NCBI GenBank assembly: GCA_021292105.1
Contig: CM037868.1
Span: 29,090,403 to 29,154,402, forward strand
DNA: 64,000 nucleotides
DNA from: Anadara kagoshimensis
Taxonomy: Eukaryota > Mollusca > Bivalvia > Arcoida > Arcidae
Reading direction: 5' to 3'
Both the position numbers and the translations under genes were made by a program. The notes under the pieces are model-generated. The model saw only the letters and a list, made by a program, of their open reading frames with translations, did no database searches and had not been told where the DNA came from. Below are positions 26,701-33,859 of the stretch, one piece after another. The first letter of the stretch is position 1. The number at the start of each line of letters is the position of its first letter.

Positions 26701-29700
26701 GATGTCTTGATATAAGTACAACTGAAATGTTAACACCTTGTTCTTCAGATCCAAATATCATTTTCATCTACATAAAACATGTTAAACCTATGTTTGAATT
26801 TTGGAATGATTTCCTTGATACAACAAAGCATTAATAATTCTGGCATTATAAAGGATTTAGGGAGACTTATAAAAATCATAGAAAAACACAATTTTGGGAC
26901 TTAAAAATACTGTGGTGACAAGTGAGGTGGCAAAGATAATCAGAGCATTACAATGACGGCTTTGTAAATTGATATATTTCAGAATATAGATGACTTAGAT
27001 TTGTGTATCAGGGACCATGATTCCTACGGCAAAGGCTTTATAAAAACATGCAAGGTAAAACTATACTGAAATGAAATTAATTTCTATATTTATGTAGTTA
27101 AAAATGTCCAAATCCCTCCGTTTTATTTTTAGTGAAGTTTCAACAAAGTTGAATTTTACTTTTAATTTAGTCATGCGGGTGAGCGTGCATGTGGGCATGC
27201 AGCATACTGATTTTTTATGAAATTTTGGGCTATGGACTTTAAAATAGCAGTTTCCAGACGTCTTGTTTTCTAATTGCTTGCAGATGTTAAACTAATATTA
27301 AAGATGTGAGACTACCATCCTGAGTAACAGATCAAATGTGAGTTTTGTTTGAGCTCATACATCAAATAGAATATGATATTGCAACTGAACTTATGCACTC
27401 TGGTGCCTATTGATTTTTACCATTGCTTTCTGATGTTAGTAAGACATAACTACAAACATTGAGAATATGATATTTGTTCTCTGTAACTATCTGTATTGTA
27501 ACATAAAGTACAAGTCAGTGTTTTAATACAAGTTTATAAAAGTTTATCATTGTGACAATACAAAGTGACACTGTTTTATTTATTTTTGTACAAGGTTAGT
27601 CCAGATGCTTACATCCAGATGGCATTACAGATTACTTACTACAAGAATGCTGGGAAATTTGTCCTCACATATGAAGCTTCAATGACCAGACTATATTTAC
27701 AAGGTAGAACAGAGACAGTCAGGTCACTGTCTACAGATTCTGTCAAGTTTGTTAAGTAAGTATAGTTCCAGTATCTTTTGACTAAAACTATGTTTTATGC
27801 TCCAGTCAAGATTTTTTCACTTATATTGAGACAGTCATTTTAGGAATGGAGGGAAAAAACCAAGAGTTCCTTGAGAAAATCACCAACATTTTGCAGATGA
27901 ACTGACAAACTTGCTCACACTAGGATCTGCCCTGAGTGGGATTTGAATCTAGGCTGTGATAGGCACTGAATTGTAATCTAGGTAGTGATAGGCATTGAAT
28001 TGTAATCTAGGCTGTGATAGGCACTGAATTGTAATCTAGGTAGTGATAGGCATTGAATTGTAATCTAGGCAGTGATAGGCATTGAATTGTAATCTAGGTA
28101 GTGATAGGCATTGAATTGTAATCTAGGTAGTGATAGGCATTGAATTGTAATCTAGGCTGTGATAGGCACTGAATTGTAATCTAGGCAGTGATAGGCATTG
28201 AATTGTAATCTAGGCTGTGATGGGCATTGGATTGTAATCTAGGCAGTGATAGGCATTGAATTGTAATCTAGGCAGTGATAGGCATTGAATTGTAATCTAG
28301 GTAGTGATAGGCATTGAATTGTAATCTAGGCTGTGATAGGCATTGAATTGTAATCTAGGCAGTGATAGGCATTGAATTGTAATCTAGGCAGTGATAGGCA
28401 CTGAATTGTAATCTAGGCAGTGATAGGCATTGAATTGTAATCTAGGCAGTGATAGGCATTGAATTGTAATCTAGGCTGTGATAGGCACTGAATTGTAATC
28501 TAGGCAGTGATAGCCACTGAATTGTAATCTAGGTAGTGATAGGCACTGAATTGTAATCTAGGCAGTGATAGGCACTGAATTGTAAGCAGGTTCTTTAAAC
28601 CACTTGGCCACCAAGGCCTTGTACTACTTATAATAGAAGTGGATTAACTCCCTTTGTCATCTAAATGAGAGAAATTGGTGTGTATTGTTTGTTGCCAAAT
28701 CATTCAACTCCACACATAGATTTATAGATCACATTCTTTATCTTTATAATTCTAAATTGGGAGACTCTGTTAATGCCATATATTATGACAAACTTGATGA
28801 CTTTAATTTTTCTACGTCAAGTTTCCTTTTTTGTGCAACAAAATACCTGCTTCTCATGTCTATGGGGTATAAATTATTTTCATAATTAATACACTATTAT
28901 AGAGCTTGTTCCCATTGAAGGAACTTTATACAGCAAAGTAAGCTGCTTACAAATGAACTTTTGACTCTGGTATATTACAAGCCTTGGTTTATGAAGCCTC
29001 TCAAACACTTACCCATCCTCACTTCCCTGGTAAAAGTTTATGTGTTATTTTAAGTGCCAGTTTTCAAAGTTTTTGGTAAAATATTTTGGAAAGGAAATGA
29101 ATAACAGTATTTAAACTCAAAAAATGCTATGTTTAAGGAATATGCAAAAAAAAAAAAAATGGACTGCAATACCTGTAAATTCACAGTATGAGCAAATCTT
29201 CCTTCACATACTCTATAAGTAGAAATGTTGACTGGTATGATTAGATTTTTCAGGGTTTTGGCATCAGGGTTTGTTGATATACCTTTAATGATGTCCATGT
29301 GTTTATAGAGATATTTGTAGTTGTTTAGTGACTGCATAGTATTATATACTTACTATATTTTATAAGTACAGTTGTCTAACACTTGGATTAATTGTAGAGC
29401 ATTCCTAGATAAATCAGAATCTAAAGAAACCAAGATTGATTTATTAAGAAAAGCATGTGAATACCATCAGGGTTTATACAGAGATGCCATGAATGGACGT
29501 GGATGTGACAGACATCTGTTTGCTCTTTATGTTGTCAGTAAAGGAATGGGATACGTAAGTATAATGTGAAATTATATCTCAAGACAGGGACTCACAACTT
29601 ATACATGTATAAAATTGATGTATGGTGTGGTTACAAGTCCAACTTTATGTAGGAAACACATTGTACTCATTCATAACATGGAAACTAATGTGTTTTTAAT

Positions 29701-32700
29701 ATGGTTGAAAACTTAATTTGCAAGTTTCCAAAGTTTTAACTTTGTTTTTTGGATTGTGATTTGAACATGGATTGGTAAGTTCGTTTTTGATGAATGAACT
29801 TGATGTACATAACTTTGACATCTAAAACTACTAATATATATAATAAAAGCAATGCAGAATGTGCTATAAAAATAAGGATCAAAATCTTTATCACTACCAC
29901 TTTGATTGGAGATGTTCATCTAGTCAGTCATGACAAAGTCTTCATTACAGGACAAAGTGAACTACACAAGTAACTAGGTGCTTAAAATGTTTTTAACCTA
30001 AAATGTACTGCTATATAAGGCATACTTTCTTGTATTTTAAAATATTAATTCTCTGTGTCAAGTATACTGACTTTGTTTTGTGTAAGTTTTCAGACATCAT
30101 CACAGCTTGCTGAAGGTCAATGTTTGTAGTTTTCTCTCCCTTCTGGATTGATTGTATAAATGAAATAATCTTAACATGGACGCAAAAATTCATTTTGTCT
30201 AATTTTCAATTGGAAAAAATGAAATCATTGCTTATAATTATATTTTTAAAAATAAGAAAACCAAAATAATGCTCTACGATCTTTGAAATTTTTTAACCTT
30301 GGTGTATGAATTTATATGCAAGAGACTCGCTTAGTTAACACGATCATATCATCTATCAATGAACTAGTTCAGAACGCTATGTTTATACTTGGTACAGTCA
30401 CTCACTTATTTCTGAATTCAAAGACCTATGCAATTGTTAAATGTGGAGTTTGACATAAACCCAGAGGACAGAAAATTACAGGGATTTAATGAGAGTGAAT
30501 TTTCAGAATGATGAATGATGGTCTGTGAAGATAATTTGGGAAAAATCGACCGGTGTTTGTTTGTTTACATTCGCAGAAGAACCATTCACTTCTGGTTTAC
30601 AAAAAGTAGTCCCATCCAAGGATTGATGGAACAGCCTTGCTCCAAATAAGGATAGTTACATGGGAACTGGACTTGGATGCTGACCAATCAAACAATGCAT
30701 GACGTAATAGGATGACATTCTGTGACGTAATTGGATAGTTACACGTTACCAAATCAGAGGTCTTGACCCCACACTGTATTCAAGACCAATTGCATGCCAG
30801 TAAAAACAAATAGGTTCATCTTAAGAGGGTGAATTCCAATTGCAAATGTTATAATTGCAAGAAATCAAAGAAATTAAATTATAACAGCTTAATGTAAATG
30901 TATTCTGTTTTGTTTCTATTAAAGGATTCTGAATTTTTAAAGAAAGCGTTAACTATACCTTGGACACTTTCTACATCTCAACAACCGCAGCAACAGATAG
31001 CATCATCACCTGATTGTAATCTCCCACAATACAGACACATGGTAAGTGCCTCTACATCTTAACAACCCCACCGACAGATAGCTTCATCACCTGATTGTAA
31101 TCACCCACAATGCAGACACATGGTAAGTGCCTCTACATCTTAACAACCCCACCAACAGATAGCTTCATCACCTGATTGTAATCACCCACAATACAGACAC
31201 ATGGTAAGTCCCTTTACATCTCAACAACCCCACCAACAAATAGCCTTTTCCGGAATTGTAATCACCCACAATACAGACACATGGTAAGTGCCTCTACATC
31301 TTAACAACCCACCAACAGATAGCCTCATCACCTGATTGTAATCACACACAATACAGACACATGGTAAGTGCCTTTACATCTTAACAACCCCACCAACAGA
31401 TAGCCTTATCCCGGGATTGTAATCACACACAATACAGACACATGGTTAGTCCCTTTACATCTCAACAACCCCACCAACAGATAGCCTTATCCCGGGATTG
31501 TAATCACACACAATACAGACACATGGTAAGTCCCTTTACATCTCAACAACCCCACCAACAAATAGCCTTATCCCGGGATTGTAATCACCCACAATACAGA
31601 CACATGGTAAGTGCCTCTACATCTCAACAACTCCACCAACAGATAGCCTTATCCCGGGATTGTAATCACACACAATACAGACACATGGTTAGTCCCTACA
31701 TCTCAACAACCCCACCAACAAATAGCCTTATCCCGGGATTGTAATCACACACAATACAGACACATGGTAAGTCCCTTTACATCTCAACAACCCCACCAAC
31801 AAATAGCCTTATCCCGGGATTGTAATCACACACAATACAGACACATGGTAAGTCCCTTTACATCTCAACAACCCCACCAACAAATAGCCTTATCCCGGGA
31901 TTGTAATCACCACAATACAGACACATGGTAAGTCCCTTTACATCTCAACAACCCCACCATCAAATAGCCTTATCCTGGGATTGTATCACACACAATACAG
32001 ACACATGGTAAGTCCCTCTACATCTCAACAACCCCACCGACAATAGCCTTATCCTGGGATTGTAATCACACACAATACAGACACATGGTAAGTCCCTTTA
32101 CATCTCAACAACCCCACCATCAAATAGCCTTATCCTGGGATTGTAATCACACACAATACAGACACATGGTAAGTCCCTCTACATCTCAACAACCCCACCA
32201 ACAAATAGCCTTATCCTGAGATTGTAATCACACACAATACAGACACATGGTAAGTCCCTCTACATCTCAACAACCCCACCAACAAATAGCCTTATCCCGG
32301 GATTGTAATCACCCATAATACAGACACATGGTAAGTCCCTTTACATCTCAACAACCCCACCAACAAATAGCCTTATCCCGGGATTGTAATCACACACAAT
32401 ACAGACACATGGTAAGTCCCTTTACATCTCAACAACCCCACCAACAAATAGCCTTATCCCGGGATTGTAATCACCCACAATACAGACACATGGTAAGTCC
32501 CTTTACATCTCAACAACCCCACCATCAAATAGCCTTATCCTGGGATTGTAATCACACACAATACAGACACATGGTAAGTCCCTCTACATCTCAACAACCC
32601 CACCGACAAATAGCCTTATCCTGGGATTGTAATCACACACAATACAGACACATGGTAAGTCCCTCTACATCTCAACAACCCCACCAACAAATAGCCTTAT

Positions 32701-33859
32701 CCCGGGATTGTAATCACACACAATATGGTAAGTCTTCCCCACCCTTTACTGCCTAAATATTTCCTAAGTCTATTTACAGGAATAGCTATCAGATCACCAC
32801 AATAGACATGAGTTATTTTGTCATAGATATGTTTTCCAGTGTCATCAGCACCTACATTATACAATTATTTTCTTTTGATGAGGCAGATATGACCCATATC
32901 CACCGATATCAAAAGACAGTAATTATTTTTTATTATATGACACTTCAAAATGACATATAAAAATTTTGATTTCAATGTAATCAGCAAAGTGATCTCAACA
33001 TTAGCATTATTGGAGATGTTTATCAAGTTGGTAAAGCTTTCTCTTTTAAATAACTTCTTATTATGCTCACTGTACTGTGGATTTCTTTGTGTTAACAACT
33101 TCTTTTGATGACAAAATCACCTCAAGCACTGAGGTTTCTACAGAAGCAAAACATTTACACCACTTGTTATCCACCATTTAATTTTGTGTTGCCAGATTGC
33201 ATCAAAGACAACATTGTGTGCTATCTTTTGATTGGTTGGATAAGTAAAACCTGACAGTTTCCAGAAAGTTCCTATTCTGTTTTTGACTGAAAACTGGTTG
33301 GCCAAGTTTTTGTTTCCATTTGTTTAACTGTTCTGACAACTATTTATGGACTTTATGAGACATTTTTCATTGAATATGACTATATGTACTACTGAAATTG
33401 ACCAGAGAAAAGCAAAACATCCAGTCATATACTAATAATAATGTTTGAATTTCAAGGTCTTATATTCTACACAATGCCATCAACATAATAATATTTTGCC
33501 AGAAGTAAGATTGTTAAAGTTGTGGGGTCAGTGTTAGTTTTACGATGTCATTAGTGCCAACATCAATGTTGAGTTTTATAGAGTTTTTTTTAAAGTCTTA
33601 TTAACAAATACCATCTAGGTTGGAATAGTAATCAAGTAATTCTTGTTTTATATTTCAGTTGTGTCCCGGTGGAGGGTTTGGACCAGTGTCTGATGATGGT
33701 TATGGAGTCTCTTACATGATACCGGGAGATTCTAAAGTATTTTTCCATGTTTCTGCCAAAAAGTCTACCCCTGGTACAAGTGCAACAAAGTTCATGGATC
33801 AGTTGTTTGAAACTCTGGCTGAAATGAGAGAGATATTTGTAACAGAAAATGGTATATGA
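1702..33859 (+). CDS. CPT1: Carnitine O-palmitoyltransferase 1 gene, 15 coding exons, 5' end outside window
   Basis: CPT1 transfers long-chain acyl groups from CoA to carnitine at the mitochondrial outer membrane, the malonyl-CoA-sensitive entry step of fatty-acid import for beta-oxidation. Joining 1702-1856, 2917-3039, 3947-4250, 6712-6816, 6983-7114, 10371-10425, 10906-11035, 11612-11751, 12392-12591, 26255-26408, 26983-27054, 27595-27755, 29398-29554, 30925-31041 and 33659-33859 gives one open frame of 734 residues with GT-AG junctions and matching phases. Two membrane segments (about residues 12-27 and 55-78) are followed by the carnitine/choline acyltransferase domain, with the catalytic His at residue 429 of this fragment (human His473, so about 44 residues are missing upstream). 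Carnitine acetyl- and octanoyltransferases and CPT2 lack this two-segment N-terminus, so CPT1 is the best call. Vertebrate A/B/C subtypes should not be assigned. The start-codon exon was not found in 1-1701. Confidence 0.96.
2478..2857. mobile_element. Small TIR element (MITE-like) in CPT1 intron
   Basis: The ends CAGGGATTTATCAGGG and CCCTTGATGAATCCCTG are inverted repeats, and GGGCC/GGCCC-rich inner arms also pair. The element is about 380 bp, non-coding, and flanked by a possible 5-bp duplication ATATG. The superfamily cannot be fixed from this. Confidence 0.65.
2917..3039 (+). CDS. CPT1: CPT1 exon b: second transmembrane segment
   Basis: The acceptor is TTTTATTTTAG at 2916 and the donor is GGATGT|GTAAGT at 3040. 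The exon completes a split Asp codon and encodes [20 protein letters not shown], the second membrane helix, followed by a basic stretch ([17 protein letters not shown]) matching the mammalian block that ends LLSYHGWM. Both ends of CPT1 therefore face the cytosol, as known for the family. Confidence 0.92.
3786..3828 (+). repeat. (TTA)n microsatellite
   Basis: About 14 tandem TTA/ATT triplets in the intron before exon c. Confidence 0.97.
3947..4250 (+). CDS. CPT1: CPT1 exon c: start of acyltransferase domain
   Basis: The acceptor is GATTTATAG at 3946 and the donor is TTGGTG|GTAAGA at 4251. This is the longest coding exon (304 nt). It encodes the family opening [20 protein letters not shown] and the later [14 protein letters not shown] block, both hallmarks of the choline/carnitine acyltransferase domain. 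Stop codons follow directly in the intron. Confidence 0.96.
5321..5404 (+). repeat. 21-bp tandem repeat, four copies
   Basis: Four near-identical units of AATGTGTATCTGAATTTAAAG. Because 21 is a multiple of three, both strands stay open across it; this is not evidence of a gene. The rest of the intron 4251-6711 holds only this, a 40-bp duplication and a SINE. Confidence 0.95.
5785..5865 (+). repeat. 40-bp direct repeat, two copies
   Basis: Two adjacent copies, each starting ATTGTAAAAATAAAAAAATT and ending GCATACTGTTATCTG, with one difference. Confidence 0.9.
6118..6300 (+). mobile_element. tRNA-derived SINE copy, + orientation
   Basis: The head GGCCTCGGTAATCAAGTAGT resembles a tRNA 5' half with an A-box-like TAATCAAGTAG, and AGTTCCATTCC about 40 bases on resembles a B box. 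The following GGGCAGATTCTTATGTGAGA matches the body of the minus-strand copies at 27790-28619, 35205-35357 and 46470-46650. The 3' end is uncertain. Confidence 0.55.
6712..6816 (+). CDS. CPT1: CPT1 exon d
   Basis: The acceptor is TTATTTTACAG at 6711 and the donor is AGCCAG|GTAAAT at 6817. The exon completes the Trp codon split from the previous exon and encodes [20 protein letters not shown], matching the [20 protein letters not shown] block of mammalian CPT1. A (GT)n tract begins about 19 bases after the donor. Confidence 0.94.
6835..6860 (+). repeat. (GT)n microsatellite after exon d
   Basis: Thirteen GT dinucleotides starting about 19 bases after the exon d donor. Confidence 0.97.
6983..7114 (+). 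CDS. CPT1: CPT1 exon e
   Basis: The acceptor is CTTTATTACAG at 6982 and the donor is ACCAG|GTCAGT at 7115. It encodes [20 protein letters not shown] and then [15 protein letters not shown], matching the mammalian IPLCSAQWERMFNTSRIPG region. A diverged partial copy of this exon's end lies just inside the following intron (about 7124-7172). Confidence 0.95.
7124..7172 (+). repeat. Diverged duplicate of the end of CPT1 exon e
   Basis: CTCAGAAA(A)ACCATTCC and CCAATTTGTATGGCA recur 73 bases after their position in exon e (7057-7100), just inside the intron. The copy has lost the donor and has several substitutions, so it looks like a non-functional partial exon duplication. Confidence 0.85.
8152..8554. 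mobile_element. Nested TIR element inside copy 1
   Basis: ACAGTCGTTTTACCAGTTCC at the left and GGAACTGGTAAAACAACTGT at the right form imperfect inverted repeats of about 22 bp. The stretch is absent from copies 2 and 3 of the host element. No coding capacity is visible. Confidence 0.7.
8559..8789. mobile_element. Second inverted-repeat segment inside copy 1
   Basis: TCGACCGTCC at 8559 and GGACGGTCGA at 8780 are 10-bp inverted repeats enclosing about 210 bp also absent from copies 2 and 3. It could be a separate insertion or the remainder of a larger one containing 8152-8554. Confidence 0.45.
10371..10425 (+). CDS. CPT1: CPT1 exon f, 55 nt
   Basis: The acceptor is GTTATTTCAG at 10370 and the donor is TCAAAG|GTAAGA at 10426. 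It encodes [19 protein letters not shown], matching RIPGEETDTIQHMRDSKH of mammalian CPT1. It is the smallest exon of the gene and follows a 3.26-kb intron. Confidence 0.94.
10906..11035 (+). CDS. CPT1: CPT1 exon g
   Basis: The acceptor is AATATTTCAG at 10905 and the donor is CATCAGG|GTAAGT at 11036. It encodes [18 protein letters not shown] and then a helix ending [17 protein letters not shown], matching the mammalian HIVVYHRGRYFKVWLY and EMEQQMQRIL blocks. Confidence 0.94.
11612..11751 (+). CDS. CPT1: CPT1 exon h
   Basis: The acceptor is TTAATTGTAG at 11611 and the donor is TTCTTT|GTAAGT at 11752. It encodes [19 protein letters not shown] and [14 protein letters not shown], matching the family pattern of Trp/Arg-rich substrate-tunnel sequence followed by NKQSLDAVEKAAFF. 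A long (TC)n tract starts six bases after the donor. Confidence 0.95.
11758..11797 (+). repeat. (TC)n microsatellite next to exon h donor
   Basis: A run of nearly 20 TC dinucleotides six bases downstream of the GTAAGT donor of exon h. Confidence 0.97.
12392..12591 (+). CDS. CPT1: CPT1 exon i: catalytic histidine exon
   Basis: The acceptor is TTTGTTGCTAG at 12391 and the donor is AAAGA|GTAAGT at 12592. It encodes [20 protein letters not shown] followed by [16 protein letters not shown]. The His codon at 12533-12535 is the general base of the family (human His473). The mammalian motif is EHSWADAP and AHLWEY, so two tryptophans are replaced here, by Phe and Val; the catalytic residue is retained. 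The exon is followed by the largest intron of the gene, 13.7 kb. Confidence 0.97.
13288..13547. mobile_element. Hairpin MITE, tandemly duplicated (130 bp x 2)
   Basis: Each copy contains a ~104-bp hairpin (13311-13414 and 13441-13544). The arms run GAGTTTATCCATG..GGGAAATCTCACC and its inverse, and an inner GGGGTTG/CAACCCC pair surrounds the loop. The two 130-bp units look identical, so the duplication is recent. 12592-13287 and 13548-14543 hold no supported gene. Confidence 0.85.
14544..15510. mobile_element. TTGTACAGCGT-TIR element, copy 2
   Basis: Same body as copies 1 and 3 without the 640-bp nested sequence. Its ends are TTGTACGGCGT and ACGCCGTACAA: the same A-to-G change is present at both ends, so the inverted repeats remain perfect. 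The C-rich tract is interrupted (AACCCCAACCCCAGGGGGAG). Confidence 0.85.
15919..15978 (+). repeat. 30-bp direct repeat, two copies
   Basis: Two identical units TGAAATCTGTGAAAACCAAA + ATTCTAGATG in tandem. A run of TCATCTGGTCAACACCTC-like units lies at about 15775-15845. No gene is supported in 15511-16801. Confidence 0.93.
16802..16950. repeat. 149-bp near-perfect palindrome with a 1-nt centre
   Basis: Arms of 74 bp mirror around a single T at 16876 (GATGAAC-T-GTTCATC at the centre). The only visible mismatch is a two-base difference near the outer end (ACTGTAAT versus ACTGCCAT). Such a sequence can extrude as a cruciform. Because of the symmetry, the same peptide-like frame appears on both strands; no gene is implied. 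Confidence 0.95.
17536..19136. mobile_element. AGCTCACCTGAGC element with 146-bp internal repeats, copy 1
   Basis: It starts ATTAGCTCACCTGAGC followed by a short hairpin (GCTGAAAGCTCAGATGAGC) and CGTCGTGTGTCGTG-type repeats. It ends CAGGTGAGCGTTAAGGCCCA then TGGGCCTCTTGTTTA. GCTCACCTG and CAGGTGAGC are inverted near the ends. The interior (18030-18840) has about six ~146-bp repeats, each with TCAAAGGTCAAGGTCA. A shorter copy is at 40685-41766. It is non-coding; the element class is not determined. Confidence 0.85.
19983..25013 (+). repeat. 53-bp satellite array in CPT1 intron 9, ~95 copies
   Basis: The unit is about 53 bp, containing GACAAGTGGTCATTATAAAG, AGGTGATCACT and TACATGTAACAGGTTTT, with palindromes GTGATCAC and TACATGTA. 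Variants (AAAGAGG versus AGAGAGG, AATGG versus AATAG, missing CA of CACTATA) mark sub-families that recur as blocks: a 189-bp stretch at 22306-22494 recurs identically at 23672-23860, an offset of 1366 bp. One unit near 21210 is disrupted. 19137-19982 is non-coding apart from a possible degenerate element end near 19805. Confidence 0.97.
25040..25420. mobile_element. Interspersed element related to the flanks of the 43-bp satellite
   Basis: 25056-25155 (AAATTCTAACATGACTTG..., then CATGGAAAGAGCCAACGATG) matches 47272-47345 left of the 43-bp array. 25301-25410 (TACTTCC..., TATTTCAATG..., ATTTACCCATGGTATAT) matches 59731-59819 right of it. Between them this copy has about one unit-like segment (CGATGGTAAAACAAACAGTA) instead of hundreds. 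Element ends are not defined. A 39-bp direct repeat (AGCAATTGGTGGCTTTGTCA) follows at about 25412-25488. Confidence 0.7.
25633..25785. mobile_element. Fold-back hairpin repeat
   Basis: GAATCTTACACCGGTAACAG at the left pairs with CTGTTACTGGTGTAGGATTC at the right. Inner arms AGACAGAGATATCTC and GATGAATATTTTC also pair, down to TGTCCAGAACGAGC-TTTA-GCGAGTTCTGGACA at the centre. Further TTCTCACAC/GTGTGAGAA near 25788 and 26124 may be the ends of a larger element reaching into 25786-26135. Confidence 0.8.
26255..26408 (+). CDS. CPT1: CPT1 exon j
   Basis: The acceptor is AATTTTTCAG at 26254 and the donor is TCAAAG|GTACAG at 26409. It completes the Glu codon from exon i and encodes a variable loop including DKGHC, followed by [19 protein letters not shown], matching mammalian [20 protein letters not shown]. 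Phase agreement across 13.7 kb of repeat-filled intron supports joining it to exon i. Confidence 0.94.
26983..27054 (+). CDS. CPT1: CPT1 exon k, 72 nt
   Basis: The acceptor is ATATATTTCAG at 26982 and the donor is TGCAAG|GTAAAA at 27055. It encodes 24 residues including [11 protein letters not shown], matching the AFGKGIIKKC segment that lines the CoA/carnitine tunnel. Both ends are phase 0. Confidence 0.93.
27595..27755 (+). CDS. CPT1: CPT1 exon l: carnitine-binding segment
   Basis: The acceptor is TTTTTGTACAAG at 27594 and the donor is GTTAA|GTAAGT at 27756. It encodes [20 protein letters not shown], then the highly conserved [20 protein letters not shown]. The GRTETVRS stretch contacts carnitine in the family. 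Confidence 0.97.
27790..28619 (-). mobile_element. tRNA-derived SINE with an expanded head
   Basis: On the minus strand it starts near 28619 with GCCTTGGTGGCCAAGTGG, a tRNA 5' half with A box TGGCCAAGTGG. The B-box-like GATTCAAATCC is at about 27939-27949 and is followed by a body with GGGCAGATCCTAGTGTGAG. In the other copies the boxes are tens of bases apart; here about 640 bp of 29-bp repeats separate them. It is a transposon relic, not a functional tRNA gene. Confidence 0.7.
27948..28585. repeat. 29-bp minisatellite, ~22 copies
   Basis: The unit is GGCATTGAATTGTAATCTAG + GCAGTGATA. Variants GGCAGTG, GGTAGTG and GGCTGTG, and CATTG/CACTG, alternate. It lies wholly within the tRNA-like head of the SINE at 27790-28619. 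Confidence 0.96.
28688..29010 (+). pseudogene. Reverse-transcriptase relic
   Basis: The + frame from 28688 reads [20 protein letters not shown], resembling the (F/Y)IDD catalytic block and following NNSKFGDYV of a metazoan retroelement RT, then [10 protein letters not shown]. After a frameshift [11 protein letters not shown] appears, and about 28944-29008 reads [15 protein letters not shown]. These peptides occur in that order in such proteins. Asp-to-His in the catalytic block, a deletion between the first two blocks and frameshifts show it is dead. The element family is not certain. 29011-29397 holds nothing further. Confidence 0.55.
29398..29554 (+). CDS. CPT1: CPT1 exon m
   Basis: The acceptor is TTAATTGTAG at 29397 and the donor is GGATAC|GTAAGT at 29555. 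It encodes a charged helix and then [20 protein letters not shown] and FALYVVSK, matching mammalian GIDRHLFCLYVVSK. The preceding intron holds the 29-bp minisatellite and a reverse-transcriptase relic. Confidence 0.96.
30925..31041 (+). CDS. CPT1: CPT1 exon n: source of an 81-bp tandem array
   Basis: The acceptor is TTTCTATTAAAG at 30924 and the donor is CACATG|GTAAGT at 31042. It encodes [20 protein letters not shown], with the family STS motif that contacts carnitine and the intermediate, followed by [19 protein letters not shown]. The last ~71 nt of the exon plus the first 10 nt of the intron are repeated about 21 times downstream, each copy keeping the donor, so the annotated donor is the first of many near-identical ones. 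It was chosen because reading past it meets an in-frame TAA at 31060-31062. Confidence 0.93.
31042..32735 (+). repeat. 81-bp tandem array of exon n end plus splice donor, ~21 copies
   Basis: Each unit joins a copy of the last ~71 nt of CPT1 exon n (ACATCTCAACAACC ... CACAATACAGACACATG) to the first ~10 nt of the intron (GTAAGTCCCT). Units are 81 bp, with a few losing one to three bases. Nearly all keep ATG|GTAAGT; two have ATGGTTAGT. The first two, the fourth and the fifth copies carry TAA where the exon has CAA. Copies from about 31442 on are much more alike, and runs 31442-31744 and 32328-32756 are open. 32736-33658 is otherwise plain intron. Confidence 0.96.
33659..33859 (+). CDS. CPT1: CPT1 exon o: terminal coding exon
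   Basis: The acceptor is TTTATATTTCAG at 33658 and the stop codon TGA is at 33857-33859. It encodes [20 protein letters not shown], the conserved C-terminal block of carnitine acyltransferases, then a beta strand ([11 protein letters not shown]) and a final amphipathic helix ending EIFVTENGI. Length and end position fit animal CPT1. Confidence 0.97.
   Translation: MCPGGGFGPVSDDGYGVSYMIPGDSKVFFHVSAKKSTPGTSATKFMDQLFETLAEMREIFVTENGI

Noticed and set aside
27940-28619. A functional tRNA gene on the minus strand
   Set aside because: Only the 5' third and a B-box-like motif are tRNA-like, they are ~640 bp apart and the body matches other dispersed SINE copies.
32328-32756. A separate repeat-protein gene of 142 codons
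   Set aside because: It is the homogenised part of the 81-bp exon-derived array in intron 14, with splice donors inside it and upstream stops; no independent gene is indicated.
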